Origin: Bosea sp. ANAM02
GTDB lineage: Bacteria > Pseudomonadota > Alphaproteobacteria > Rhizobiales > Beijerinckiaceae
Length of the DNA stretch: 64,000 nucleotides
Assembly (NCBI RefSeq): GCF_011764485.1
Contig: NZ_AP022848.1
Location: 4,790,001 to 4,854,000 of the forward strand
Reading direction: 5' to 3'
Part shown: positions 26,797 through 36,050 of the stretch, one piece after another
Layout of the letters: each line of letters begins with the position of its first letter
Numbering within the stretch: the stretch's first letter is position 1
Made by a program: the position numbers and the translations under genes
Notes under the pieces: generated by a model
What the model was told of the DNA's origin: nothing
The model's database searches: none
The model's input: only the letters and a program-made list of their open reading frames with translations

Positions 26797-27336
26797 ATGC
26801 AAGAGCTTTGTGAAACGCGGATGACAGCACGGATTCATTCTCTCTGGCTGATGCCGGCGCCGTCCGACGAAGCGCTGCTGGCCGGCATCGTCGGCGAGTT
26901 GTCGGGCCGTTTCGACACCCCGCTCTTCGCCCCGCATCTGACATTGCAGGGCGACACCGAGACGACGCCCGAGTTGCTGGAGCAGACGATCACCGCGGCT
27001 GCCGCAGCGGTCGGGGCCTTCGCGGAGCCGGTCTCGCTCGTCGAGGGAAGCGATGCCTATTTCCGCTCGTTCTATGCCCGCTTCGCCGTCTCGTCGGCCC
27101 TGGCGACGCTGAAGCAGGCGCTCGATCCCGAGGGCTTCGCCAGTTTCATGCCGCATGTCTCGCTGCTCTACGGGCCAGTCGAGGCCTCCGCCAAGGCCGC
27201 GGCCATAGCCGAAATCAACGCCCGCCTCGCCGGCCGCGCCATCCGCTTCGCCCGGATCGGCATCGTGACCTCCGGCCAGGACGTGCCGATCACCGACTGG
27301 CGTGTCGTTACGAGCGTCGCGCTGCGTTCGGCCTGA
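26797..27336 (+). CDS. 2H phosphoesterase (2'-5' RNA ligase/cyclic phosphodiesterase family)
   Basis: Predicted 179-residue protein with the two H-x-S/T motifs of the 2H superfamily: PHLTLQG near the N-terminus and PHVSLLYG in the second half. Members hydrolyse cyclic nucleotide phosphates or join RNA ends; the start of the fold (HSLWLMPAP) resembles cyclic phosphodiesterases. Either ATG at 26797 (weak GGGG upstream) or 26821 could start it. It is convergent with the ClC gene, with 9 bp between stops. Confidence 0.8.
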   Translation: MQELCETRMTARIHSLWLMPAPSDEALLAGIVGELSGRFDTPLFAPHLTLQGDTETTPELLEQTITAAAAAVGAFAEPVSLVEGSDAYFRSFYARFAVSSALATLKQALDPEGFASFMPHVSLLYGPVEASAKAAAIAEINARLAGRAIRFARIGIVTSGQDVPITDWRVVTSVALRSA

Positions 27337-27345
27337 ACCGTCCAG

Positions 27346-29145
27346 CTACTCGCCGGTCAGCTCGCGATTGCGGCGGCTGACCTCGTCGCTGTAGCGCTTG
27401 ATCGCATGCGCCTCGCTGAGGATGCCGACGATCCGGCGGCTGTCACGATCGGCAACCACAGGCAAAGCCTCGCTCTCGGCCTCCTCGAACAGCTTCAGCG
27501 TGTCGCGCACCGTCATGTCGGCGAGCAGCATGCGGTCCGGATTGTGCAGGAGATGGCGCACGGTGCGCGGCGCGGGCTCGGCCGCCGCCTCCTCGTCCAG
27601 CGCCGGGTCCGGCTCGTAGAGCGCGCCGGGTGGCACCATGCCGGCATAGGCATCGCCCGGGCCGATGGCGACGAGATAGCTGGTCGAGCCCGGCGGGTAT
27701 TTCAGCCGCGCCTCGGCGATGGTGGCGTCAGCCGCGATCGTCGGCACCTCGATGCGCATCATGTTGCCGGCGGTGAGATCGCGCATCCAGCCGACGTCAT
27801 GGGCGCCGCGGATGCTCTCGCCGCGCAGATGGAAGCGCCAGGTCGCGAAGGAGAAGCCGAAGAGGCGGCGCGTCACCAGCGAGGCGGCACCAGCCGCGCC
27901 GACGACCGCGAGCGTCAACTTGAGGTCGCCGGTCATCTCGAGCGCCAGCAGTGTCATGGTCATCGGCCCGCCGACGATCGAGACCGCAAGCGAGCTCATG
28001 CCGACCAGCGCGAACAGCGTCTCGTGCCCGGCGAGGTTGGGGAAGGCCAGCGTCAGGACGCCGATGAAGAGGCGGCCCGTCAGCACGCCGAGCAGCAGCG
28101 AAGCGAAGAACAGGCCGCCGCGGAAGCCGGAGCCGATCGAGACCGAGGAGGCCAATGCTTTGGCGACCAGCACCAGCGCGAACAATCCGAGGCTCGCCTC
28201 GATCCCGAGATAGAGATTGATCGCGCCATGGCCGGCGGAGAGAACGGAGGGATTCCAGATCGCGAGCGCCCCGACCAGAAGACCTCCGAAAGCCGGCCGG
28301 AGCCAGGTCGGAATCCGCGAGCGGCGGAAACCCGCCTCGACGAAGGCGGCGGCGCGCATCACGACGATGCCGACGAGCCCGCAGGTGGCGCCGAGCAGCA
28401 CGACCAGAGGCAGGTTCGCCATCGTGATCAGGCCGATCGGCGGGACCTCGACGGCGAGCAGGGCCGGCGCGAGCACGCCATGGGTCACGGTCGCCATGAA
28501 GGTCGCGGCCATGACCGGCACGAAGGCGGCGATCGAGTAACTGCCGAGAATCAGTTCGAAAGCGTAGAAGGCGCCGGTCAACGGCGCGTCGAAGGCGGCA
28601 CCGATGGCGCCGCCAGCGGCACAGCCGACCATGAGGCGCATATCCGCGCGGCGCAGACGCAGGCGCCGACCGATATGCGAGGCAAGCCCGCTCGCCGCCT
28701 GCGTGTAGCCAGCTTCGAGCCCGACCGAGGCGCCGGCGCCGCTCGAACCCATGGTCTGGAATGCGACGAAGGCGCTGTCGCGGAAGGACATGCGCCCGCC
28801 ATGCAGGGCATTGGCCTCGATCGGGTCGATCGGCTGCTTGCGGCGGCGGAAGAACAGCCAGGAGGCGCAGCCGATGGCGAGGCCGCCGATGACTGGACCT
28901 GCAATGGCCCGCCAGGTCGGGATCGTCGTGGTGATCGAAAGCCGCTGGCCATCGGCCAGGCCGAAAATCAGCTCATGCAAAAGCTGGGTCGTCAGGGACA
29001 TCGCCAGGACGACGAGCCCTGCGAGCACCCCGACCAAACAGGCCAGCACCACGATACCGATCTCACTGGAGCGGAAGAGCGCGCGCCAGCCTTGCGGAGC
29101 GTCGCCTGTCGCGGCCGGCGTCTCGGTGGCTTTCACGGTGATCAC
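27346..29145 (-). CDS. ClC chloride channel/antiporter with CBS domains
   Basis: Predicted 599-residue membrane protein. A ClC core (about 25-435) is followed by two CBS domains (about 455-585: AGNMMRIEVPTIAADATIAEARL and LADMTVRDTLKLFEEAESEALPVV). The first selectivity-filter segment reads GSSGAGASVGLEAGYTQ instead of the classic GSGIP with GKEGP, as in the less studied ClC-like branch; the second is GSGFRGGLFFASLLLG. The start codon is probably the GTG at 29145. Ion and direction of transport are not predictable. Confidence 0.88.
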   Translation of the reverse strand: MITVKATETPAATGDAPQGWRALFRSSEIGIVVLACLVGVLAGLVVLAMSLTTQLLHELIFGLADGQRLSITTTIPTWRAIAGPVIGGLAIGCASWLFFRRRKQPIDPIEANALHGGRMSFRDSAFVAFQTMGSSGAGASVGLEAGYTQAASGLASHIGRRLRLRRADMRLMVGCAAGGAIGAAFDAPLTGAFYAFELILGSYSIAAFVPVMAATFMATVTHGVLAPALLAVEVPPIGLITMANLPLVVLLGATCGLVGIVVMRAAAFVEAGFRRSRIPTWLRPAFGGLLVGALAIWNPSVLSAGHGAINLYLGIEASLGLFALVLVAKALASSVSIGSGFRGGLFFASLLLGVLTGRLFIGVLTLAFPNLAGHETLFALVGMSSLAVSIVGGPMTMTLLALEMTGDLKLTLAVVGAAGAASLVTRRLFGFSFATWRFHLRGESIRGAHDVGWMRDLTAGNMMRIEVPTIAADATIAEARLKYPPGSTSYLVAIGPGDAYAGMVPPGALYEPDPALDEEAAAEPAPRTVRHLLHNPDRMLLADMTVRDTLKLFEEAESEALPVVADRDSRRIVGILSEAHAIKRYSDEVSRRNRELTGE

Positions 29146-29251
29146 GGCAAGGCCCGCCCGGCTCCTTCGTCACGTCGGCCCGCGGTCGCATATCGAAGCG
29201 GCAGGAACAAGACGGCCCAGCGATTGCCGTCACGACCCTGCCGCAGGGCGG

Positions 29252-29731
29252 CTACGAGACCGGCACGCCAAGCCCGGTCTTGACCCTGTCCATGGCGACG
29301 AAGGAGCGGAACTTGCGGATATTGGGGTTGGCGAAGAACAGGCGCCGCGTCAGCGCCTCATAGGCCGCCATGCTCGGCACCAGCACCACCAGCATGAAAT
29401 CGACCTCGCCGGTGACGTAGTAGCATTGCTGCACTTCCGGCGCGGCGAGGAAGGCGCTCTTGGCCGCGTCGATATCGGGCGCGGTCTCGCTGACCAGCTC
29501 GATCTCGACGAAAAGCGTGATCGGATGGCCGAGCGCAGCGGGATCGACCACCGCGACATTGGCGCGGATGACGCCGCTCGCCTCCATCCGGCGGATGCGG
29601 CGCTGCACGGCCGGGGCGGAGAGATTGACGCGCTCGCCGATCACCCGCTGCGGCGTGGTGTTGTCCTGCTGGAGGATGGCGAGGATCGCACGGTCGAAAG
29701 CATCGAGATCATGAGCGGTCGGCTCGGCCAT
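29252..29731 (-). CDS. Lrp/AsnC family transcriptional regulator
   Basis: Predicted 159-residue regulator with N-terminal helix-turn-helix (VIGERVNLSAPAVQRRIRRME) and a C-terminal AsnC/RAM domain (EVDFMLVVLVPSM). It is divergent from the diaminopropionate ammonia-lyase gene with a 103-bp spacer, the usual arrangement for a local Lrp-type activator of amino acid catabolism. The spacer holds an inverted GCGAAAGGC / GCCTTTTTCGC that may be part of its operator. Confidence 0.92.
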   Translation of the reverse strand: MAEPTAHDLDAFDRAILAILQQDNTTPQRVIGERVNLSAPAVQRRIRRMEASGVIRANVAVVDPAALGHPITLFVEIELVSETAPDIDAAKSAFLAAPEVQQCYYVTGEVDFMLVVLVPSMAAYEALTRRLFFANPNIRKFRSFVAMDRVKTGLGVPVS

Positions 29732-29834
29732 GCCTCATCCCGTGAAAGAAACTTGCAATGCGAAAGGCCAAATCCAGCGCCTTTTTCGCCCGCGATGCAA
29801 TATCCATTCGAGCATCCAGCCAGACGAGGACGCC

Positions 29835-31019
29835 ATGTTCCTGCTCAACCATCACCCGGATTACCGCTCCGCCCTGCATCCGGAGGATGTCGCGACGCTC
29901 GGGCCCGCCGGGGCCGATGCGATCATGGCGCATCTGGCTGAGCGGCCCAACCATGTGCCGACGCCGCTGCACAACCTGCCGGGGCTCGCCGCCGCGCTCG
30001 GCATCGGCTCGCTCTTCATCAAGGACGAGGGCCAGCGCCTCGGGCTCGGTAGCTTCAAGGCGCTCGGCGGGGCCTATGCGGTGATCCGGCTCGCGCTGGA
30101 AGCGGCTTCCGAAAAACTCGGACGACAGCTCGGCGATACCGACATGAACGATCCCGCCGTCCGCGAGGCTGCCGCCGGCATGACCTTCGCCTGCGCGACG
30201 GACGGCAACCATGGCCGCTCGGTGGCACAAGGCGCGCAACTGCTCGGCGCCAAAGCCGTGATCTTCGTCCATGGCGGCGTCAGCGACGAGCGCGTCGCGG
30301 CGATCGCCCGCTTCGGCGCGCAGATGGTGCGCGTCGACGGAACCTATGACGATTCCGTGGTCGAGGCGGCGCGCGTGGCGACCGAGCGCGGCTGGACCAT
30401 CGTCTCCGACACCTCGTGGGACGGCTATGAACGCATCCCCGGTCTGGTGATGCAGGGCTATACGGCCATCGCCCGCGAAGGGCTGGCCCAGATGCCGGAA
30501 CCGCCGACCCATGTCTTCGTGCAGGCCGGCGTCGGCGGCATCGCCGCCGCGCTCGCCGCACAGATGCAGACCAGCTTCGGCGATGAACGGCCGTTCTTCA
30601 CGGTGGTCGAACCGTCGCGCGCCGCCTGCATCTTCGAGGCCGCGAAGCGCGGCAAGCCGGGCAAGATTCCGCATGGCGCGCCGACCGTGATGGCGATGCT
30701 CGAATGCTACGATCCCTCGCCCTTGGCGCTGCGCGTGCTCTACCGCGCCGCCGACGCCTTCATGACGGCCGAGGATTCCGATGCTGTCGAGGCGATGAAC
30801 CGCCTGGCCCGGCCGATCGCGGGCGACCCCGCCATCGTCGCCGGCGAAAGCGGCGGCGCCGGGCTCGCCGGCCTGCTCGCGGCGCTGCGCGACCCGGAGG
30901 TGCGTGCGGCGCTGAAGCTCGACGGTCAAGCGCGCGTCTTCCTGGTCAATACCGAGGGTGCGACCGACCCGGCCCGCTATGCCGAACTCGTCGGCCTCAA
31001 GCCGGAGGAGGTCGCGTGA
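29835..31019 (+). CDS. dpaL: Diaminopropionate ammonia-lyase
   Basis: Predicted 394-residue PLP enzyme of fold type II that splits 2,3-diaminopropionate to pyruvate and ammonia. The PLP lysine is in LGSFKALGG, the phosphate-binding loop is VQAGVGGIAAAL, and the CATDGNHGRSVA segment contacts the cofactor. The start at 29835 follows GAGGA. Its stop overlaps the GTG start of a GST gene (GTGA), so the two are translated together. The Lrp gene is divergent. Confidence 0.9.
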   Translation: MFLLNHHPDYRSALHPEDVATLGPAGADAIMAHLAERPNHVPTPLHNLPGLAAALGIGSLFIKDEGQRLGLGSFKALGGAYAVIRLALEAASEKLGRQLGDTDMNDPAVREAAAGMTFACATDGNHGRSVAQGAQLLGAKAVIFVHGGVSDERVAAIARFGAQMVRVDGTYDDSVVEAARVATERGWTIVSDTSWDGYERIPGLVMQGYTAIAREGLAQMPEPPTHVFVQAGVGGIAAALAAQMQTSFGDERPFFTVVEPSRAACIFEAAKRGKPGKIPHGAPTVMAMLECYDPSPLALRVLYRAADAFMTAEDSDAVEAMNRLARPIAGDPAIVAGESGGAGLAGLLAALRDPEVRAALKLDGQARVFLVNTEGATDPARYAELVGLKPEEVA

Positions 31020-31684
31020 GCACACAATCCGGCGAGCGGCTGACGCTGCATGCGCAGAGCCATTCGCCCTATGCGCGCAAGACCATCGTCTTCGCCCATG
31101 AGGCGGGCATCGCCGACCGGCTCGCGATCATGGACCAGGAGACGAGCCCGACCAACCGCAACCCCGAAATCTTCGCCGTCAATCCGCTCGGCAAGGTGCC
31201 GGTGTTGATCACGCCGGAGGCCGGCGCGATCTTCGACTCGCTGGTGATCTGCGACTATCTCGACGGGCTGCATCCCGGCCGTCGATTGATCCCGATCGAG
31301 GGCAAGGCACGCTGGCAGGCGCTGCGCCTGCATGCGATCGCGCAGGGGCTCTGCGATGCCGGCATCGCCCTGCGCTGGGAGACGCTGCGGCGGCCGGAGC
31401 ATCTGCGTTACCCGCCTCTCCAGGAAGGCCAGACGGCCAAGCTCATCGAATCCTTCGACGTGCTGGAGCACAGCGAAAGCCTCGACGAGCCCGTACATGT
31501 CGGCCATATCGGGCTGGCCACGGCGCTGGCCTGGCTGGAATTCCGCAGCTTGCCGGATTTCCGCTCTGGCCGGCCGCGCCTGACGCGCTGGTACAAGGCG
31601 TTCGCGGAGCGCGCCTCGATGCGGGCAACCGCCTATCACGGCGAAACGCAGGACTGCCCGGCTGCCCAGGCCCTTGCCGGATGA
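31016..31684 (+). CDS. Glutathione S-transferase family protein
   Basis: Predicted 222-residue GST with the N-terminal thioredoxin-like part (LHAQSHSPYARKTIVFAHE, VNPLGKVPVLIT) and a helical C-terminal domain (LEFRSLPDFRSGRPRLTRWY). The start is a GTG at 31016 overlapping the dpaL stop, with GGAGGAG at about 31004-31010. Coupling to dpaL suggests a shared role, but no reaction can be named. Confidence 0.87.
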   Translation: MSTQSGERLTLHAQSHSPYARKTIVFAHEAGIADRLAIMDQETSPTNRNPEIFAVNPLGKVPVLITPEAGAIFDSLVICDYLDGLHPGRRLIPIEGKARWQALRLHAIAQGLCDAGIALRWETLRRPEHLRYPPLQEGQTAKLIESFDVLEHSESLDEPVHVGHIGLATALAWLEFRSLPDFRSGRPRLTRWYKAFAERASMRATAYHGETQDCPAAQALAG

Positions 31685-31746
31685 CCGGGTGACGTCGTAG
31701 CAGGACCCGCAGCGCAGCCCGGTTCCGGCCGCGCCGGAGATCGTGC

Positions 31747-32952
31747 ATGAAGCTTCGTCCCGATACGCTGGCGATGACCGCCGTGCTCGCCATGCTGACG
31801 GCGCTCGGGCCGCTTTCGACCGATTTCTACCTGCCCTCCCTGCCCGAGATCGCGCGGGTGATGCAGACGGACGTCGCCGGCGCACAGGCGACGCTCTCCT
31901 CCTTCCTGTTCGGCTTCGCCGCCGGGCAGATCCTGTGGGGCCCGCTCTCGGACCGACTGGGGCGCCGGCCGGTTCTGCTGGCGGGGCTCGGCCTGTTCGG
32001 ATTCGCGACTTTGGCCTGCGCGCTTGCGCCGTCGATCGAGGCGCTGACGCTGGCACGCGCCTTACAGGCACTCGGGGCGTCCGGGCCGATCGTGCTCGGC
32101 CGCGCCATGGTGCGCGATCTCTATGATGGGCCGCGCGCCGGGCGCGAGCTCGCCCGGATGGGCATGATCATGGGGCTGGTGCCGGCGGTTGCGCCGGTCA
32201 TCGGCGGCATGCTTCAGGTCGCCTTCGGCTGGCGCTCGACCTTCCTCGCCTCCCTGACCTTCGGACTGGCGCTCGCCGTCGTCATCGTCACGGTGATGCC
32301 GGAGACGCTGCGGGTGCGCTCGCCGCAGCCGCTCTCGCTCGTCAGCATCTTCCGGGGCTTCGGGACGCTGCTGCACAACCGTGCCTTCCGCGTCTATGTC
32401 GGGCTGACGGCTCTCGCCTATGCCGGGCTCTTCGCCTTCATCTCGGGCTCGTCCTTCGTCCTGATCGGCGTCTACGGGCTTTCGCCGATCGCCTACGGCT
32501 TCTCCTTCGGTTTCGCCGTGCTCGGCTACATCACCGGCACGATCATCGCGCAGCGGCTGGTGGGGCGGCGCGGGATGGACGGGGTCATCGCCATCGGCGT
32601 CGCCTGCCTCGCCGGCGGCGGCCTCGCGATGCTCGTCGGCGTGCTCACCGGCCTCGGCGGGGCCGCCGGCGTCGTCGTGCCGATGGCGCTTTATGCCTGC
32701 GGCGTCGGGCTGACCATGCCTCAGGCCCAAGCCTCGGCGATGATGCCCTTCCCGGACCGGGCCGGCGCGGCCTCCTCCTTCAACGGACTCTGCCAGATGC
32801 TGCTCTCGGCCTGTGTCGGGCTGCTCGTCGGTCACCTGCTCAAGAATGCCGCGCTGCCCCTGCCATTGGTGATGTCGGTGCTCGGTGTGGCCGCGCTCGT
32901 CCTGTTCCACGCGTCGCGCGGCATTCGGATGGCGAAGAGCCAGGCGATGTAA
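31747..32952 (+). CDS. Bcr/CflA family MFS efflux transporter
   Basis: Predicted 401-residue twelve-helix major facilitator of the drug:H+ antiporter-1 type, with STDFYLPSLPEI at the first helix, the A-motif GPLSDRLGRRPVLL and QALGASGPIVLGRAMVRD. GGAG lies about 7 nt upstream of the ATG. It follows dpaL-GST by 62 bp on the same strand and might be in the same transcript. Substrate unknown; homologues export bicyclomycin, sulfonamides or cysteine-pathway compounds. Confidence 0.9.
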   Translation: MKLRPDTLAMTAVLAMLTALGPLSTDFYLPSLPEIARVMQTDVAGAQATLSSFLFGFAAGQILWGPLSDRLGRRPVLLAGLGLFGFATLACALAPSIEALTLARALQALGASGPIVLGRAMVRDLYDGPRAGRELARMGMIMGLVPAVAPVIGGMLQVAFGWRSTFLASLTFGLALAVVIVTVMPETLRVRSPQPLSLVSIFRGFGTLLHNRAFRVYVGLTALAYAGLFAFISGSSFVLIGVYGLSPIAYGFSFGFAVLGYITGTIIAQRLVGRRGMDGVIAIGVACLAGGGLAMLVGVLTGLGGAAGVVVPMALYACGVGLTMPQAQASAMMPFPDRAGAASSFNGLCQMLLSACVGLLVGHLLKNAALPLPLVMSVLGVAALVLFHASRGIRMAKSQAM

Positions 32953-32992
32953 ACGAGGGCTGGATCGCGTTTCCGACCAGAGCAACCCTTTT

Positions 32993-33121
32993 GTCATTCC
33001 GGGGCGGGCCTTAGGCGCGCACCCGGAACCCACGACCGGGTGAGACATCAATTGCTCGGTCATGCGTGGCTCGCCCGGTCGTGGGTTCCGGGTTCTTCGC
33101 TCCGCGAAGCCCCGGAATGAC
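32993..33121. repeat. Intergenic palindromic element, family A
   Basis: About 129 bp from GTCATTCCGGGGCGGGCC to GCCCCGGAATGAC with inner GGAACCCACG / CGTGGGTTCC arms. Between convergent MFS and PBP genes; related to 2268-2400. Confidence 0.78.
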
Positions 33122-33170
33122 AAGGCGGTACGAAGCCCCTCCTAACCCATCGCCGGCAGTGCCTTTGATA

Positions 33171-35333
33171 TCAGCCGCCGAAGAGGCGCTCGAAGAAATT
33201 CTTCTCCTGCGGCGCCGGGCGGACCCAGCCGCTGTCGCCCTGAGGCTGGGCCGGCACGGCCGGAATCCGCGCGTCCGCCACCGGCGCGCCGTCGCCGAGC
33301 GTCTTGGGGGCGCCCTGCCAGAGGCCGCCCGGCAGCGGGATCGGCTGGGCGCCGGCATGGGCCGCCTTCATGTACTTGCCCCAGATCTCGCCGGGCAGGC
33401 CGGCACCGGTGACGCGCTTCATCTTCGAGGCGTCGTCATTGCCGACCCAGACGGCCGTGACGAGCTTGGCGGTGAAGCCGACGAACCAGGCGTCGCCGTA
33501 ATCCTGCGTCGTGCCGGACTTGCCGCCGACCTGCCAGCCCGGGATGTTGAACTTGCTGCCGGTGCCGCCGTTCATCACGCCGTTGAACATGGTGTTGATC
33601 ATGGCAAGATATTGCGGCTGGATGACCGGGCCGAGGTTCGCGGCCTTGCGGGCATAGACGACCTTGCCATTGGTCTGGCGCACCTCGCGGATGACGTAGG
33701 GCAACACCGACTGGCCGCCATTGGCGAAAGTCGCATAGGCGGCCGTCAACTCCAGCGGCGTCACCTCGGAGGTGCCGAGCGCCAACGACAGGTTCGGTTG
33801 CAGGGCCGAGTTGATGCCGAGGCGCTGCGCCGTGCGGATGACCTCACGGGGGGTCACCTCCTGGATGAGGCGGGCGGCGACCGTATTGAGCGAATGCTGC
33901 ATCGCGGTCGCGAGCGTCACCGGGCCGCGATAGTTGCGCGAATAGTTTTCCGGCTCCCAGCCCTTGATCGAGACGGGAGCGTCGTCGCGGATGGTGTCCG
34001 GCGTCATGCCCTTCTCAAGCGCGGTCAGGTAGACGAAGGGCTTGAAGGAAGAGCCCGGCTGGCGACGCGCCGCCGTGGCACGGTTGAACTGGCTCTTGGT
34101 GTAGTCACGTCCGCCGATCAGCGCCCGGATCGCTCCGTCGGGCGCAAGCGAGACTACCGCGCCCTGCGAGACGTTGAGCTTGGCGCCCTGCGTCGAGAGG
34201 GCATCGACGAGCGTCGTCTCGGCCGAGGACTGCAGCTTCGAATCGATCGTGGTGAGCACCGTGACGTCGCCATCGACCGCGCCGATGAAGTCGTCGAGCA
34301 CGTCCATGACATAATCGGCAGCGTAGTTGACCGAGCCGGCGCCGACACGCTCGGGCACCTCGGCCGGCGCGGTGAGCGCGGTCTTGGCCGCCGCCTGCGA
34401 GATGAAGCCCTGATCGGCCATCGCGGCGATGACGAGCTGGGCGCGCTTCTCGGCGGCTTCCGGATTGCGGTTGGGCGCCAGGCGCGACGGAGCCTGGACG
34501 AGGCCGGCGAGCATCGCCGCCTCCGCGATCGTCACCGAGCGTGCCGACTTGTTGAAATAGCGCTGCGCGGCCGCCTCGACGCCATAGGCGCCGGAGCCGA
34601 AATAGACGCGGTTGAGATAGAGCTCGAGGATCTGGTCCTTCGTGTAGGTGCGCTCCAGCCAGAGCGCCAGGATCGCCTCCTGGATCTTGCGGGCCGCCGT
34701 GCGCTCCTGCGTCAGAAAGAGGTTCTTGGCGAGCTGCTGGGTCAGGGTCGAGCCGCCCTGCGCCACGCCGCGCCCGCGCAGGTTGGTGACGAGCGCGCGC
34801 GTGATGCCGATCGGATCGATGCCGAAATGCTCGTAGAAGCGCCGATCCTCGATCGCGACGAAGGCGCGTGGCAGATAGGGCGGGATCTCGCCGATGGTGA
34901 CGGTGCGCCCGCCGGTCTCGCCGCGATTGGCGAGGAGCGAGCCGTCGGCGGCGAGGATCGCGATGTTCGGCGGCCGCTTCGGCACTGTGAGCTGGTCGAT
35001 CGGCGGCAGTTGCGAGGCGTGATAGGCGACGAGCCCGCCGACGCCGATGGCGCACCAGAGGCCGAGCACCATGGTCCAGTAGAACAGGCCGCCCAGGAAG
35101 GAGCGGCGGCCGCGCCGGCCACGGCGCTTGCCGCCTCCTCCACCGCCGCCACGCTTGTCGCGCTTCGGCGGATTGCGGAGCTGCCGGCTGGGCTCCGGCT
35201 GTGCCGGGGCGTTGCGGAAGCGGGTGGGGCGATCATCTGGAGAAAGGCGCATGTCACCGTCCGCGCGGCTGGTGCCACGCTCATAACCAAAGGAGGGCTC
35301 GCGCCGCTCGCCTCGTGCAATCCGGTCGTTCAT
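33171..35333 (-). CDS. Class A penicillin-binding protein (bifunctional transglycosylase/transpeptidase)
   Basis: Predicted 720-residue cell-wall synthase. A basic, Gly-rich cytoplasmic tail (about 58-78) precedes a single membrane anchor (about 80-104). The GT51 glycosyltransferase domain carries catalytic Glu162 (IEDRRFYEHFGID) and GGSTLTQQLAKN. The transpeptidase domain has the nucleophile Ser428 (SSFK), SLN at 481-483 and KSGTT at 605-609. All active-site motifs are intact. No OB-type insertion is apparent, so it is closer to short PBP1 types. GGGGCAGG precedes the ATG. Confidence 0.93.
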   Translation of the reverse strand: MNDRIARGERREPSFGYERGTSRADGDMRLSPDDRPTRFRNAPAQPEPSRQLRNPPKRDKRGGGGGGGKRRGRRGRRSFLGGLFYWTMVLGLWCAIGVGGLVAYHASQLPPIDQLTVPKRPPNIAILAADGSLLANRGETGGRTVTIGEIPPYLPRAFVAIEDRRFYEHFGIDPIGITRALVTNLRGRGVAQGGSTLTQQLAKNLFLTQERTAARKIQEAILALWLERTYTKDQILELYLNRVYFGSGAYGVEAAAQRYFNKSARSVTIAEAAMLAGLVQAPSRLAPNRNPEAAEKRAQLVIAAMADQGFISQAAAKTALTAPAEVPERVGAGSVNYAADYVMDVLDDFIGAVDGDVTVLTTIDSKLQSSAETTLVDALSTQGAKLNVSQGAVVSLAPDGAIRALIGGRDYTKSQFNRATAARRQPGSSFKPFVYLTALEKGMTPDTIRDDAPVSIKGWEPENYSRNYRGPVTLATAMQHSLNTVAARLIQEVTPREVIRTAQRLGINSALQPNLSLALGTSEVTPLELTAAYATFANGGQSVLPYVIREVRQTNGKVVYARKAANLGPVIQPQYLAMINTMFNGVMNGGTGSKFNIPGWQVGGKSGTTQDYGDAWFVGFTAKLVTAVWVGNDDASKMKRVTGAGLPGEIWGKYMKAAHAGAQPIPLPGGLWQGAPKTLGDGAPVADARIPAVPAQPQGDSGWVRPAPQEKNFFERLFGG

Positions 35334-35589
35334 CCTGCCCCGTTTTCGGCCGCCAAGCCGCCTCGCAATGCGGTCAGGTCACACAGGATTCAAACATGGC
35401 GCTTTTAAGGGTTCGTAAAGCGTGCAATGCGGCAGGGCGATCACAGCCATCGCGTAAACTTGATCGAACTTGCAAACACGCAAACGAAAACGTCAACGAC
35501 TGGGATATTGCGCAAAATCGGGCGGTTCGCCTAGAACCCGAAGCTCTAACACCCAAACCCTCCGAGCGACCCGCAATCAAGGACGATCC

Positions 35590-35976
35590 ATGCAGTTTCT
35601 GTCGCGCTACCAGCCCTATGCCCTGGGCCTGCTCCGCATCTTCGCCGCGCTGAGCTTCATCTCGCACGGCACGCAGAAGCTGTTCGCCTTCCCGGCGGCT
35701 CCGTCCTGGGGCATGCCCGCCGCGATGAGCCTGCCCTGGACCGCTGGCGTGCTGGAGATCGTCGGCGGCGCGCTCGTCCTCGTCGGCTTTTTCACCCGCC
35801 CGGCCGCCTTCGTCCTGTCGGGCCTGATGGCCGTGGCCTACTGGATGGCCCATGGCTCCAAGGGCTTCTACCCGCTGCTGAACGGCGGCGAGGCCGCGAT
35901 GCTGTTCTGCTTCATCTTCCTCTACATCGCGACCGCCGGCCCCGGCGCCTTCGCCATCGAATCCCGCAAGACCTGA
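35590..35976 (+). CDS. DoxX family membrane protein
   Basis: Predicted 128-residue protein with four hydrophobic segments and the DoxX hallmark GLLRIFAALSFISHGTQKL. Members are small membrane proteins linked to thiol or redox homeostasis, with no settled reaction. AAGGA at 35579-35583 supports the ATG. It is divergent from the PBP gene across 256 bp and convergent with trxA, sharing a terminator. Confidence 0.9.
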   Translation: MQFLSRYQPYALGLLRIFAALSFISHGTQKLFAFPAAPSWGMPAAMSLPWTAGVLEIVGGALVLVGFFTRPAAFVLSGLMAVAYWMAHGSKGFYPLLNGGEAAMLFCFIFLYIATAGPGAFAIESRKT

Positions 35977-35996
35977 TACTCGACTGCAGGAACAGG

Positions 35997-36031
35997 AAAG
36001 GCCCGCCTCCTCATCGGAAGCGGGCCTTTTT
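35997..36031. terminator. Bidirectional intrinsic terminator
   Basis: Perfect 10-bp stem AAAGGCCCGC (35997-36006) with GCGGGCCTTT (36020-36029). T residues follow the stem on the plus strand and, through the adenines, on the minus strand, so it can serve both doxX-like and trxA. Confidence 0.9.
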
Positions 36032-36050
36032 CGTATCCGAGGTGGACGAA

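Noticed and set aside
33066..35408. Plus-strand open frame of 780 residues opposite the PBP gene
   Set aside because: The minus strand encodes a complete class A PBP with all motifs; the plus frame is Arg/Asp/Gly-rich shadow coding caused by high GC.
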